DNA from: Alphaproteobacteria bacterium
GTDB lineage: Bacteria; Pseudomonadota; Alphaproteobacteria; UBA8366; Aestuariispiraceae
Direction of reading: 5' to 3'
NCBI GenBank assembly: GCA_024743195.1
Contig: JANSXE010000010.1
Span: forward strand, 62,001-126,000
Length of the DNA: 64,000 bases
The notes beneath the pieces were generated by a model that was not told where the DNA came from, searched no databases, and saw only the letters and a list, made by a program, of their open reading frames with translations. The first letter of the stretch is position 1. Every line of letters starts with the position of its first letter. The translations under genes and the position numbers were made by a program. Positions 34,290 through 43,599 of the stretch are shown piece after piece.

Positions 34290-35795
34290 TCACTCCCAGC
34301 GCACCGCCGTCAGATCGTTCGCCTGGATCGGCGCGTTGCGCCACAGCCCCTCGAGTCCGGCCGCCTGCACGCCGACCTTGGCGAGCTGGAACAGGAAGCC
34401 GTTGACTTGGGAGTCGGCGATCATCTCCTGCGCCTCGACCAGCAGTTCCTGGCGGCGCTCGGGCTCGGCTTCGACCTCCAGCTCCGCGATATGCGCCTGA
34501 AAGTCCGGATCGTCATAGCCGAAATAATAGTCGGCCCGGGCGTAGATCCCGATGTCCAGCGGCTCGGTGTGGGAGACGATGGTGAAGTCGAAGTCCCAGG
34601 GGTCCCGAAACACCTCCGCCAGCCACTGGCCCCATTCGACCGGGACCAGCTCCAGTTCGATCCCGACGGCCTTCAGTTGGGCCGCGAGCACCTCGCCGCC
34701 GCGCCGGGCGTAGGTCGGCGGCGGCAGCTTGATGACCGCCTTGATCGGCGTTTCGACGCCGGCCGCGGCCAACAGCTCGCGCGCCTTCTCCGGGTCATAG
34801 GGCGCGGTGTCGGTCAGGTCGATATAGGCCGGGTGATGCGGCGCGAAATGGCTGCCGATCGGGGTTCCGAACCCGATCATGGCGAGGTCGATCAAGGCCC
34901 GCCGGTCGATCGCGTGCTGGATCGCGCGGCGCACCCGCACGTCGTTCCACGGCGCGCGGCGATGGTTCATCGACAGGATGGTCTCGCCCTCGGTCGTTCC
35001 GACCGCGACCTCGAAGCGCGGATCGGCCTCGAAGCGGGCGACCGTCTCCGGCGCGCCGATGTTCGGGAAGGCGTCGATGTCGCCGGCCAGCAGCGCGGCC
35101 ACCTGGGCGGCGGCGTCGGGAATGAAGCGAAAGGTCGCCCGCTCCAGCGCCGCCGGCTCGCCCCAATAGTCCTCGAAGCGTGTGAGCCGGATCAGGTCGC
35201 CCTGCACCCGGCCGTCGAAGGCGAAGGGGCCGGTGCCGACCGGGTCGGTCTTGTTGGTCTCCGCGCTGGCGGGATCGACGATCACCGCATCGCCCCAGCC
35301 CAACCGCCAAAGCAAATCGCCCTGCGGCTGGGACAGCTCGACCACCACGGTGCGCGCGTCCTCGGCCTCCACCGATTCGATCGCCGCGTAGAGATCCTTC
35401 TGCGCGTTCTCCGTTCCCTCGGCTCGGATGCGCTCCAGGCTGAAGACGACGTCCTCCGCCTCGAAGCTGGCGCCGTCGTGGAAGGTCACGCCCTCGCGCA
35501 GCGTGAAGCGGTAGGTGGTTCCGTCCTCGCTGATCTCCCAGCTCTCCGCCAGCGCGGGCCGGACCGCGCCGCTTTCGTCGATGCGGGTCAGCCCCTCGAA
35601 CAGGTTGGCGTAGACCACCTCGTCGATCGCGGCGGCGGCCCCGGCCGTCGGGTCGAGATGCGGCGGCTCCAGCGTCATGCCGATCACGACGGACGTTTTG
35701 GCCTGCGCGGCCGCGTCGGTCGCGGCGAGGCCGCCGACCAAGGGGACGGCGGCGCAGAGCGCGGCGGCCAGCAGGGCGCCGGGGCGATTCATCAT
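34290..35795 (-). CDS. Peptide-type ABC transporter substrate-binding protein
   Basis: A 501-residue periplasmic solute-binding protein of the SBP_bac_5 family. The signal peptide (about residues 1-32, ending DAAAQA) is followed by the family pattern PPHLDPTAGAAAAIDEVVYANLFEGLTRI, a YRFTLREGVTFHDG motif and a late YDPEKARELLAAAG block. Ligands of the family are peptides, sugars, nickel or opines. The start is at the ATG pair 35795/35792. The neighbouring peptidases suggest a peptide-like ligand; this is inference. Confidence 0.9.
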   Translation of the reverse strand: MMNRPGALLAAALCAAVPLVGGLAATDAAAQAKTSVVIGMTLEPPHLDPTAGAAAAIDEVVYANLFEGLTRIDESGAVRPALAESWEISEDGTTYRFTLREGVTFHDGASFEAEDVVFSLERIRAEGTENAQKDLYAAIESVEAEDARTVVVELSQPQGDLLWRLGWGDAVIVDPASAETNKTDPVGTGPFAFDGRVQGDLIRLTRFEDYWGEPAALERATFRFIPDAAAQVAALLAGDIDAFPNIGAPETVARFEADPRFEVAVGTTEGETILSMNHRRAPWNDVRVRRAIQHAIDRRALIDLAMIGFGTPIGSHFAPHHPAYIDLTDTAPYDPEKARELLAAAGVETPIKAVIKLPPPTYARRGGEVLAAQLKAVGIELELVPVEWGQWLAEVFRDPWDFDFTIVSHTEPLDIGIYARADYYFGYDDPDFQAHIAELEVEAEPERRQELLVEAQEMIADSQVNGFLFQLAKVGVQAAGLEGLWRNAPIQANDLTAVRWE

Positions 35796-35864
35796 GGCGG
35801 TTCGTCCCTCCAGGACGGCCGGGCCGACGGGCGTCGGGCGACGCCGGGGCGGGGCCCGCACCGG

Positions 35865-36857
35865 TTACGTATCGCGTGAGCTTAACAAGTCGCGCGACGC
35901 TTCGTAAACGCCGCGGGCGATGGCGCGCGCCGCACAGTCGGCGGCGATCGCCCCCAGACGCGCCAGCCCCATCGCGTCCACAGGCCCGGCGCGCCCGGTC
36001 GCCAGCCCATAGACCAGATCGCCGTCGAACGGCGTGTGGGCGGGTCGGATGGCGCGCGCCAGCCCGTCCTGCGCCATGATCGCGAGCCGCAGCGCCTGCG
36101 CCCGGTCGAGCGCGGCGTCGGTCGCCACCGCGACCAGCGTCGTGTTGCGCCGCGCCTTCGGACGCTTGGGGAAGATCGGGTCGGCCGGATCGGGCGCGCC
36201 GCTCGGGCGCGCGCCGCCGAACTCCCCGTCGACCTCCTGCGCCCAGGCGAGGAAGCAGCCGTCCGCCATGCGCACCGAGCCGAAACTGTTGACGGCGGCG
36301 AGCGCGCCGACGGTCGCGCCGGTCTCCGGATCGCAGGCCGAGGCGGAGCCGATCCCGCCCGCCTCCGCGCCCGCGCGCGCGCCGTAGCCCGCCCCGGCGC
36401 GGCCGAGCGCGAACGCCTCGCCCGCCGCCTCGCAGGCTGCCCGGGCGAGGATGCGATAGGGCGGCTCCCCGCCGGCCCCGTTGGCCCAGCCCTTGTCGCC
36501 GCCATTCGCCAGATCGTAGAGGATCGCGGCCGGCACGATCGGCACCCGCGCCGCGCCGGCGTCGAAGCCGCGCCGGCGGCCGGCCAGCCAATGCATCGCC
36601 CCGTCCGCCGCCGCCAGCCCGAAAGCCGAGCCGCCGGAGAAGACCAGCGCGTCGATATGCTGCACCAGATTGCCCGGCTGCAGCGCGTCGGTCTCACGCG
36701 TGCCGGGGCCGCCGCCGCGCACGTCGACGGCCGCGATGCAGGCGGGCTCCGCCAGCAGGACCGTGACGCCGCTCTGCGCGGCCTCGTCCACCGCCTGGCC
36801 GACGCGCAGGCCGGCGACGTCGGTGATGAGGTTCCGCGGGCCCGGTCGGACGGTCAT
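35865..36857 (-). CDS. P1/S58 (DmpA-type) peptidase family protein
   Basis: A 330-residue member of the DmpA/aminopeptidase S58 family, self-cleaving enzymes of the Ntn-hydrolase-like group. The start reads NLITDVAGLRVGQ, as usual; FSGGSAFGLAAADG and the self-cleavage/nucleophile region RRNTTLVAVATDAALDRAQ are present. DmpA releases N-terminal L- and D-residues from small peptides. It lies directly upstream of the peptide-type importer in the same direction, fitting uptake and breakdown of small peptides. Confidence 0.85.
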   Translation of the reverse strand: MTVRPGPRNLITDVAGLRVGQAVDEAAQSGVTVLLAEPACIAAVDVRGGGPGTRETDALQPGNLVQHIDALVFSGGSAFGLAAADGAMHWLAGRRRGFDAGAARVPIVPAAILYDLANGGDKGWANGAGGEPPYRILARAACEAAGEAFALGRAGAGYGARAGAEAGGIGSASACDPETGATVGALAAVNSFGSVRMADGCFLAWAQEVDGEFGGARPSGAPDPADPIFPKRPKARRNTTLVAVATDAALDRAQALRLAIMAQDGLARAIRPAHTPFDGDLVYGLATGRAGPVDAMGLARLGAIAADCAARAIARGVYEASRDLLSSRDT

Positions 36858-36884
36858 GGGTCGGCCCTCCGCCGTCCCGTCGGC

Positions 36885-36990
36885 GTCATCCCGGACGGCC
36901 GAACGGCCGGTCCGGGATCCGGGGCGAAACGCGTCGCCCGGCGCAAAGGCTCTGGATCCCGGCTCTCCGCTCCGCGTCGGCCGGGATGAC
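36885..36990. repeat. 106-bp intergenic repeat with 10-bp inverted ends
   Basis: The element is bounded by GTCATCCCGG and CCGGGATGAC, a perfect 10-bp inverted pair. Inside are nested palindromes: CGGACGGCC/GGCCGGTCCG on the left and GGATCC on both sides. Its right third (36951-36990, CTGGATCCCGGCTC onward) recurs with changes at about 44424-44464. It fills the gap between the M81 and P1 genes. It is of the GTCATCCCGG type seen in many alphaproteobacterial intergenic regions. Confidence 0.7.
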
Positions 36991-37008
36991 GGTTGGCGGC
37001 GCGGTCCT

Positions 37009-38520
37009 TCATGCCCCGCCCCGTGACTCGTCGTAGGCGGCCTCCGGGTCGAGCGGGTAGATCGGCCGCCTCAGCGTCTCATAGGTCAGCAGGCTGTTGT
37101 CGGAGGTCGTCACCCCCTCCCCGTCGAGCGTCAGGGTATGGCGCGCCAGATCGCCGAAGCCGGCGCGATAGTGGATGCGCGACTTCAGCATCAGATAGCG
37201 CATCCGCTCCGGCTCCAGCCCCAGCATGCGGAAGACGCCGAGATCCCACGGCTCGTGATGGTGCGAGGTGACGATGATCCGCACCCCGCCGACCCGCAGC
37301 AGCGCGGACGGCCCGCACGCCACGGTGACGCCGGTGTACATCGGCCCTTCGACCGTGAAGGTCCCGGCGGCCAGCTTCTCCACCACGCCCTCGACACGCA
37401 GCGGCCGGCCCTGCAGCCCGATCGCGGGCATGTCGGTGCGCCCGCCGAGGTCGAGCGTCACCTGCGCGCCCTCGCCCGCCGCCTGCATGTCGGCCACGGC
37501 CGCGGGGTCCCAGACGGTCGCGACCGCAACATCCTCGAGCCCCGCCCGGAGGACGGCGTCGATCGCGGTCATCACGTCCTGCGTCGCGCCGGAGCCGCAA
37601 TTGTCCGCATGGTCGAGCAGCAGGATCGGCCCGTGATTGAGCCGGGCCGCCGCCGCGACCGCCTCGCCCAGCGGCCGGCCGCGATAGACGAACTCGGCCC
37701 GCGCGTCCCAGGCGCGTTGGGCGAGGTCCTCCGCCCCGCGCGCCGCCGCCTCGACCGCGCCGTCGGTCCTGGCGTCGGCCACCAGGATCGCAGACGTTCC
37801 GGCGTCGGCGACATCCGCCAGCGGGAAGCCGCCGAAGACGGTGGCGGCCAGGACGCCGGGCGCCTCGGCCTCCAGCCGGCGCGCCTCGGCGATCAGATCC
37901 TTCATCGGCGCGTCGTCCGTCCCCTGCCGCAGCGTCTGCGACAGCAGCGGCGGCCGCGCCCAGCGCATCACCGGATCGACCGCGCCGTCCAGGCTGTCGA
38001 GCACGACGCGCCCGATCTGCTCCGCCACCTCGTACATGTCGACATGGGGATAGGTCTTGTAGCCGATCAGCGCCGTGCAGTTGTCGACCATGCGCTGGGT
38101 CAGGTTGCAGTGCAGGTCGAGGCTGACGGCGATCGGCAGCTCCGGTTGGGCCGCCCGCAGCCGCGCCAGCAACTCCCCCTCGCCGTCGTCGGCCATCTCG
38201 CTCACCATCGCGCCGTGCAGGTCGAGCAGCGCGGCGTCGCAGCCCTCCGCCGCCTCCTGGATGGAATCCGCCAGGCGTTCGTAAGCGTCGGCCGTCACCG
38301 GGCCGGCCGGCATCGCCTCGGCCGCAAGGGGGGTGACGAGCTCCGCGCCGCGCGCTTCCGCCAGCGCCATGAAGGCCGCCTGCGGCATGCGCGTGCCCGC
38401 CATGGCGCGCCGCGCGTCCTCGCCGAAATGCAGACCCCACTCCTCGAACCGCTTCAGGTCGGTGACGATGGGCGAGAAAGTGTTGGTCTCGTGCTTGAAG
38501 GTGGCGCAGAGGATCCGCAT
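37009..38520 (-). CDS. M81-family metallopeptidase (MlrC-like)
   Basis: A 503-residue enzyme of peptidase family M81. The start (RILCATFKHETNTFSP), the LLDLHGAMVSE and VSLDLHCNLTQRMV metal-site blocks, and the C-terminal VTSHHHEPWDLGVFRMLGLEP region all fit. MlrC of microcystin degraders breaks the last linear peptide, but most family members have unknown peptide substrates and often sit beside Dpp-like importers, as here. It is probably cytoplasmic, as no signal peptide is seen. It likely heads an operon with the P1 peptidase and the importer. Confidence 0.9.
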   Translation of the reverse strand: MRILCATFKHETNTFSPIVTDLKRFEEWGLHFGEDARRAMAGTRMPQAAFMALAEARGAELVTPLAAEAMPAGPVTADAYERLADSIQEAAEGCDAALLDLHGAMVSEMADDGEGELLARLRAAQPELPIAVSLDLHCNLTQRMVDNCTALIGYKTYPHVDMYEVAEQIGRVVLDSLDGAVDPVMRWARPPLLSQTLRQGTDDAPMKDLIAEARRLEAEAPGVLAATVFGGFPLADVADAGTSAILVADARTDGAVEAAARGAEDLAQRAWDARAEFVYRGRPLGEAVAAAARLNHGPILLLDHADNCGSGATQDVMTAIDAVLRAGLEDVAVATVWDPAAVADMQAAGEGAQVTLDLGGRTDMPAIGLQGRPLRVEGVVEKLAAGTFTVEGPMYTGVTVACGPSALLRVGGVRIIVTSHHHEPWDLGVFRMLGLEPERMRYLMLKSRIHYRAGFGDLARHTLTLDGEGVTTSDNSLLTYETLRRPIYPLDPEAAYDESRGGA

Positions 38521-38614
38521 GGGCGGCGGGGTCTCCCGATCAGTGGGGCGGCGATGCAGGGTCCGGCCAGTCTAGAGGGCGCGCGCCCGCGCTCAAGCCC
38601 GGAAAGCGCGATTG

Positions 38615-39973
38615 CTAGGCGGTCTCCGGCCGGCGCGGCAGGGCGAGCCGGAAGGCGGTTCCCTCCGCCCCCGTCGAGACCAGGGTCAGATCGCCGCCGT
38701 TGCTGCGCGCGAGCTCCCGCGCGATGGCGAGGCCGAGCCCGGTTCCGCCGGCCCGGGCCGAGCCTTCGAAGGGCTGGAACAGCTTTTCCTGCGCCCTCGG
38801 CGGCAGGCCGGGCCCGTCGTCGCGCACCTCCAGGATCGTCGCGTCGCCCTCAGCGCCGGCCGCGGCGGTCACGGTCTCGGCGCCGGCCTGGGCGGCGTTG
38901 CGGAACAGGTTGGTCAGGATGCGGTAGAGCTGGTCGCGGTCCGCGAAGACCGCGACGTCGGGCCCGACCTCGGCCGCCACCGCCGTCCCGTTCGGCAGAC
39001 CCTGCGCCGCCTCGGCGATCAGCTCGGCGAGCGCGATCCGCTCCGGCGCGCGCGGCGGCTGGTCGCGGCCGACATAGTGCAGCGTCTCGCCGCACAGCTT
39101 CGCCGCCCGCTCGATCGAGGAGACCAGGGTGGGCGTCACCCGGCGCACCTCCGGATCGGCCGAGCTTTCCAGCCGGTCCGAGACGACCAGCGCGCTGGAC
39201 AGCACGCCGCGCAGATCGTGCTGGATCTTGGCGACCGCCGCGCCGAGGGCGGCGAGGTGCCGGCGTTGGGTCAGCGCGTCGTGCACCGCCTGTTGCATCA
39301 CCGCCAGCTCGCGCTCCGCCACGCCCAATTCGTCCGCGCGGGCGGAGGGGGTGACGATCCGGCTGGCGTCGTCCGGGGCCTCGCGGAAGCGGATCATGCG
39401 GCCGGTCAGCCGGCGCATCGGGCGCACGAACTGCCAGCGCAGCACCAGGAAGACCAGCCCGGCCGTCACGACGGAGATCACGAGACTGAGAAGCGCGATC
39501 CGCCCGGCGAAGGCGATGATGGCCGCGCACAGCGGCTGCTCGTCCATCACCAGCTCCAACTCGACGCTCGGGTCCTTGGGCGAGCGTCCGGTGACGCGCA
39601 TCACGCCCTCGCCGTCGCTCCACAGCGCGGCCAGCGCATGCCCGATCATGTCGAGCGGGCCCTCCCGGGTCAGGTCGTAGCTGACGTCGACCGCCGGCGG
39701 CATGTCGTTCAGGAAGGCGATGCGGACGCGGTCCCGCTTCAGCGCGATGGCGCGGACCCCGACGAAATCGAGCAGCTGGTCCTGCAGGGTCTCGGAGACC
39801 ATCGCCTCCGGCGCCGCCTCCAGCGCCAGGATGGCGACATGGGCGGCGCCCAGCTTCTCCGCGAACCAGGTCTCGCGGAAGCGTGCGACCGACGGCAGGA
39901 AGATCAGCACTTCCGCCACCAGTACGAAGACGATGGTGAGGACCAGCAATCTGGCCGACAGGCTGCGCCGCAC
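38615..39973 (-). CDS. Sensor histidine kinase (orphan)
   Basis: A 452-residue inner-membrane kinase. Two membrane segments (about residues 9-27 and 160-180) enclose a periplasmic sensing region; a HAMP domain follows (WQFVRPMRRLTGRMIRF), then the phospho-acceptor helix with the His of KIQHDLRGVLSS, and the ATPase with the N box LFRNAAQAG and G boxes EVRDDGPGLP and GGTGLGLAIARELARSNGG. No response regulator lies within the window. The stimulus is unknown. Confidence 0.9.
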   Translation of the reverse strand: MRRSLSARLLVLTIVFVLVAEVLIFLPSVARFRETWFAEKLGAAHVAILALEAAPEAMVSETLQDQLLDFVGVRAIALKRDRVRIAFLNDMPPAVDVSYDLTREGPLDMIGHALAALWSDGEGVMRVTGRSPKDPSVELELVMDEQPLCAAIIAFAGRIALLSLVISVVTAGLVFLVLRWQFVRPMRRLTGRMIRFREAPDDASRIVTPSARADELGVAERELAVMQQAVHDALTQRRHLAALGAAVAKIQHDLRGVLSSALVVSDRLESSADPEVRRVTPTLVSSIERAAKLCGETLHYVGRDQPPRAPERIALAELIAEAAQGLPNGTAVAAEVGPDVAVFADRDQLYRILTNLFRNAAQAGAETVTAAAGAEGDATILEVRDDGPGLPPRAQEKLFQPFEGSARAGGTGLGLAIARELARSNGGDLTLVSTGAEGTAFRLALPRRPETA

Positions 39974-40033
39974 GGAAGCTCCGGTCTTTGCTCGTGAACG
40001 GGACGCCAGTCTAGGCCGGATCGGCGCCCGCGG

Positions 40034-40846
40034 TCACGGGGCCAGCGACTTGCCGCCCTTCAGCTTCTTGTAGAGCACCGGCAGCAGCGCAATGACGCCG
40101 AGACCGACCAGCGCGGTGACGATCTCTGGCGTCAGGATCGAGCCGACGGAGAAGCTCTCGCCGCGATCGAAGATCGCGCCGACGCCCGCCCCGAAGCTGG
40201 CGAAGACGAAGGTGCCGGGGACGATGCCGACCGCCGTGCCGACGACATAGGGCTTGAGGCCGACGCCCAGGAAGGCCGGCGCCAGATTGACCACGAAGAA
40301 GGGGAAGGCGGGGATCAGGCGCAGGAACAGCATGTAGCTGAGCGCATTCGCGTTGAAGCCCGCGCGCATCTTGGCGAGCCACGGGCCGGCGCGCGCGGCG
40401 AGTTGGTCGCCGAGCGAGCTCTTGGCCGCCAGGAAGACCAGCGTCGCCCCGATCGTTGCGGCGACCACGACATAGGCCGTCGCCAGAATCTGGCCGAAGA
40501 GAAACCCGCCCGCGATCGTCATCACCGCCCCGCCGGGCAGCGAGAAGGCGACCACCGCGATATAGACGAGGCAGAAGGCCAGCACGGCGCCGATCCCGTA
40601 GCGCTCGACCCAGCCCAGCAGGGCCTCGCGGTTGTCCTGCAGCTGGTCGAAGCTGAGATAGGCGTCGAGGCCGACCAGCTTGGCGGCCGCCAGCCCGGCG
40701 AGCAGCAGCGCGATCGGCCAGAGCCGGCGCCATTGGAAGCGGCGCGGCGCGCCGTCTTCTCCGACCCCGCCGGCGCGTCCCCGCTCCGCCGGATCGTCCG
40801 TCTCGCGCCGCGGCGCCGGTTCGTCCTTCATCCGCACTCGCCCCAT
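40034..40846 (-). CDS. TVP38/TMEM64 (SNARE-associated/VTT) family membrane protein
   Basis: A 270-residue inner-membrane protein with a polar N-terminus and about six hydrophobic segments. The VTT-domain motif lies at about residues 100-135: SLPGGAVMTIAGGFLFGQIL, followed by GATLVFLAAKSSLGD, and later FLRLIPAFPFFVVNLAPAFLGV. DedA/VTT relatives act in undecaprenyl-phosphate or phospholipid scrambling, but the TVP38 branch is not assigned. ATG 40831 is an alternative start. Confidence 0.85.
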   Translation of the reverse strand: MGRVRMKDEPAPRRETDDPAERGRAGGVGEDGAPRRFQWRRLWPIALLLAGLAAAKLVGLDAYLSFDQLQDNREALLGWVERYGIGAVLAFCLVYIAVVAFSLPGGAVMTIAGGFLFGQILATAYVVVAATIGATLVFLAAKSSLGDQLAARAGPWLAKMRAGFNANALSYMLFLRLIPAFPFFVVNLAPAFLGVGLKPYVVGTAVGIVPGTFVFASFGAGVGAIFDRGESFSVGSILTPEIVTALVGLGVIALLPVLYKKLKGGKSLAP

Positions 40847-41056
40847 GCCGTCCGCCGCAGCCGCGCGCGGCGCGGCTCCCTATGCTGCACAGTTGGCGCG
40901 CCGGCTGTCGAGCGGGCCGTTTGCGCACCCGATCCCCACGTGCATCCAGCGCCTCTTCGCGAGATAGGCCGGGGCCGCGCGGCGCGCCAATCAAGCCTGC
41001 GTGAAGGGGGCGCGAGCGGCCTTGGGAACGGCGGCTTTCGGGCGGGCCGGGATTCG

Positions 41057-41085
41057 TTGACTTGGGCGCCGCCAGCCCCTATACA
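41057..41085 (+). promoter_or_regulatory. Sigma-70-type promoter of rpmH
   Basis: TTGACT (41057-41062) and TATACA (41080-41085) are separated by exactly 17 bp, an almost ideal vegetative promoter about 40 bp before the rpmH start. It should drive the rpmH-rnpA-yidC block. Confidence 0.75.
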
Positions 41086-41126
41086 GCGCCGGCGAAATTT
41101 CGGGCATTTCCCGCAGGAGACGACAC

Positions 41127-41261
41127 GTGAAACGCACTTTCCAGCCGAGCCGTCTGGTTCGCAAGCGCCGCCACGGCTTCCGCGCGCGCATGGCGACCAA
41201 GGCGGGCCGTCAGGTCATCAACCGCCGCCGCGCCAAGGGCCGCAAGTCCCTGTCCGCATAA
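41127..41261 (+). CDS. rpmH: 50S ribosomal protein L34
   Basis: A 44-residue, strongly basic ribosomal protein. The full family pattern is present: [20 protein letters not shown], then [19 protein letters not shown] and the closing LSA. The start is a GTG with GCAGGAG 8 bases upstream. It is the first gene of the conserved rpmH-rnpA-yidC-engB block, and a strong promoter lies just upstream. Confidence 0.98.
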   Translation: MKRTFQPSRLVRKRRHGFRARMATKAGRQVINRRRAKGRKSLSA

Positions 41262-41332
41262 GGACGGGCCGGACGCCGTCGGCGAGAGGGCGGCCGGGTC
41301 GCTTGGGCGACGGCGAAAGGGCGGGCGTTGCG

Positions 41333-41833
41333 ATGACCCCCGGTTCGGCCCCTTCCGGAGCGCCGCCGCGGCTCGAACGCCTGAAACGTCGCGCGGACTT
41401 TCTGAAGGCGACGCGGGCGCGCAACAGCGCCGCGGCGCCGGGACTGGTCCTGCAGGCGCGCGTCCATGACGCCGCCGATCGCGCCGCGGCCGACCGGCGG
41501 GCCGCCGGACGGACGGCCGATGACGAGATCATCCGGGTCGGCTTCACGGCCAGCCGAAAGGTCGGCGGGGCGGTGGACCGGAACCGGGCGAAACGCAGAC
41601 TGCGCGCGCTGGCCGAGGAGGTCCTGCGCGCGCGGGCGCTTCCGGGGGCCGACTACGTGCTGATCGCCCGTGCGGCGACGGCCGAGCGGGCCTTCGACAA
41701 ACTGAGGCGGGATCTGATCTCCGCCTTGAAGCGGCTGGGCCGGCTGCGCGCTTCCGGGACGATGGAGGGCGCGCCGACGGCGCGGCGTGAGGACGAAGGG
41801 CGAGGCGCGAAGGACCCCGATGCAACAGGATAA
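41333..41833 (+). CDS. rnpA: Ribonuclease P protein component
   Basis: A 166-residue basic protein that assists the RNase P RNA in maturing tRNA 5' ends. The core RLKRRADFLKATRARN, VGFTASRKVGGAVDRNRAKRRLR and the late GADYVLIAR block (with the RNR motif as DRNRAKRRL) are intact. It has an extra Ala/Asp-rich loop near residues 42-65 and a polar C-terminal extension beyond about 145 that overlaps the yidC start by 14 bases. A separate yidD, often found here, is absent. Confidence 0.95.
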   Translation: MTPGSAPSGAPPRLERLKRRADFLKATRARNSAAAPGLVLQARVHDAADRAAADRRAAGRTADDEIIRVGFTASRKVGGAVDRNRAKRRLRALAEEVLRARALPGADYVLIARAATAERAFDKLRRDLISALKRLGRLRASGTMEGAPTARREDEGRGAKDPDATG

Positions 41834-43592
41834 CCGGAACCTCTGGCTCGCGATCGTCCTGTCGGTCGCCATCCTGATCGGCTGGCAGTTCGTCTTTCCG
41901 GACTCCGGGTTCATCCCGCCCCCGCCGGAGGAGACCCAGCAGGCGCAGCAGCCCGCGCCGGGCGCCGACGGCGCCGCGGCGCCCAGCGCGGACGGCGCGG
42001 CGATCGCGCCGCCGGGCGGCGCCGTGATTCCCGGCGCGGCGGGCGTCAGCCGCGAGGCGGCGCTGGAGGCGGCCCCGCGTGTGGCGATCGAGACGCCGGC
42101 GCTCACCGGCTCGATCAATCTGCGCGGCGCGCGCTTCGACGATCTGACGCTGAAGAACTACCGCGAGACGGTGGAGGAGGATTCGGCGCTGATCGACCTG
42201 CTGCATCCGGCCAATGGGGCCAAGCCGTACTATGCGGAGTTCGGCTGGGCCGCCGGCGCCGGGATCGAGGCGCCGACGCCGCAGACCGTGTGGGAGGCCG
42301 ACCGCAGCCGGCTGACGCCCGAGACGCCGGTGACGCTGAGCTGGACCAATTCCACCGGCCAGACCTTCGAGCAGGTGCTGCAGATCGACCGCAACTACCT
42401 GATCACCGTCACCCAGCGGGTCGTCAACCGGTCGGACGCGCCGGTCAGCGTCTCCCCCTACGGGTTGATCTCGCGCACCGGCACGCCGGACGTGCTCGGC
42501 TTCTACATCCTGCACGAGGGGCTGATCGGCGTGCTGCAGGAGGGGTTGGAGGAGATCGATTATGACGATCTCCGCGACGCCCCGAACCGCCGCGAGACCT
42601 TCGAGACCACCGGCGGCTGGATGGGCATCACCGACAAGTACTGGCTCGTCACCCTGGTGCCGGATCAGTCGCTGCCGGTCGACGCCCGCTACATCGCGGC
42701 CAAGCGCGGCGACGAGGATCTCTATCAGGTCGATTTCCTGACCGGCGCCCAGGCCGTGCCCGCGGGCGCGTCCGTGGAGCGCACCAGCCGCCTGTTCGCC
42801 GGGGCCAAGGAGACGACCCTGCTGGATCGCTACAGCGCGGAGCACGGCATCGTCAATTTCGACCTGGCGGTCGATTTCGGCTGGTTCTACTTCCTGACCA
42901 AGCCGATCTTCCTGGCGATCCACTGGCTGAACGGAATCCTGGGCAATTTCGGGCTGGCGATCCTGGCGCTGACGCTGGCCATCAAGATCCTGTTCTTCCC
43001 GCTCGCCAACAAATCCTACAAGTCGATGAGCAAGATGAAGCTCCTGCAGCCCAAGATGATGGAGCTGAAGGAGCGCCACGGCGACGACCGGGTGAAGATG
43101 AACCAGGAGCTCATGGAGCTCTACAAGAAGGAGAAGGTGAACCCTCTCTCCGGCTGCCTGCCGATCCTGGTTCAGATTCCGGTCTTCTTCGCGCTCTACA
43201 AGGTGCTGTTCGTCACCATCGAAATGCGCCATGCGCCATTCTTCGGCTGGATTCACGACCTGTCCGCGCCCGACCCGCTGGGCGTCTTGACCCTGTTCGG
43301 GCTGGTCGACTGGCAGGTGCCCGCGCTGCTGGCGGTGGTCAATATCGGGCTCTGGCCGATCATCATGGGCCTCAGCATGTATCTGCAGCAGAAGCTGAAC
43401 CCGGCGCCGACCGATCCGATCCAGCAGAAGGTCTTCATGCTGATGCCGATCATGTTCACCTTCCTGCTGGCGCAGTTCCCGGCGGGTCTGGTGATCTACT
43501 GGGCCTGGAACAACTCGCTGTCCATCGCTCAGCAATATGTGATCATGCGCCGCATGGGCGTGGCGATCGGCGGCGGCAAAGCCGCGACGTGA
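41820..43592 (+). CDS. yidC: Membrane protein insertase YidC
   Basis: A 590-residue inner-membrane insertase that places proteins such as ATP synthase subunit c in the membrane, alone or with Sec. The N-terminal span (NLWLAIVLSVAILIGWQFVF) is followed by a Pro/Ala linker and a large periplasmic domain to about residue 355. The conserved core has FPLANKSYKSMSKMK, LPILVQIPVFFALYKVLF and the closing FPAGLVIYWAWNNSLSIAQQYVIM. ATG 41820 is chosen because it gives the standard start MQQDNRNLW. Confidence 0.97.
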   Translation: MQQDNRNLWLAIVLSVAILIGWQFVFPDSGFIPPPPEETQQAQQPAPGADGAAAPSADGAAIAPPGGAVIPGAAGVSREAALEAAPRVAIETPALTGSINLRGARFDDLTLKNYRETVEEDSALIDLLHPANGAKPYYAEFGWAAGAGIEAPTPQTVWEADRSRLTPETPVTLSWTNSTGQTFEQVLQIDRNYLITVTQRVVNRSDAPVSVSPYGLISRTGTPDVLGFYILHEGLIGVLQEGLEEIDYDDLRDAPNRRETFETTGGWMGITDKYWLVTLVPDQSLPVDARYIAAKRGDEDLYQVDFLTGAQAVPAGASVERTSRLFAGAKETTLLDRYSAEHGIVNFDLAVDFGWFYFLTKPIFLAIHWLNGILGNFGLAILALTLAIKILFFPLANKSYKSMSKMKLLQPKMMELKERHGDDRVKMNQELMELYKKEKVNPLSGCLPILVQIPVFFALYKVLFVTIEMRHAPFFGWIHDLSAPDPLGVLTLFGLVDWQVPALLAVVNIGLWPIIMGLSMYLQQKLNPAPTDPIQQKVFMLMPIMFTFLLAQFPAGLVIYWAWNNSLSIAQQYVIMRRMGVAIGGGKAAT

Positions 43593-43599
43593 CCCGATC

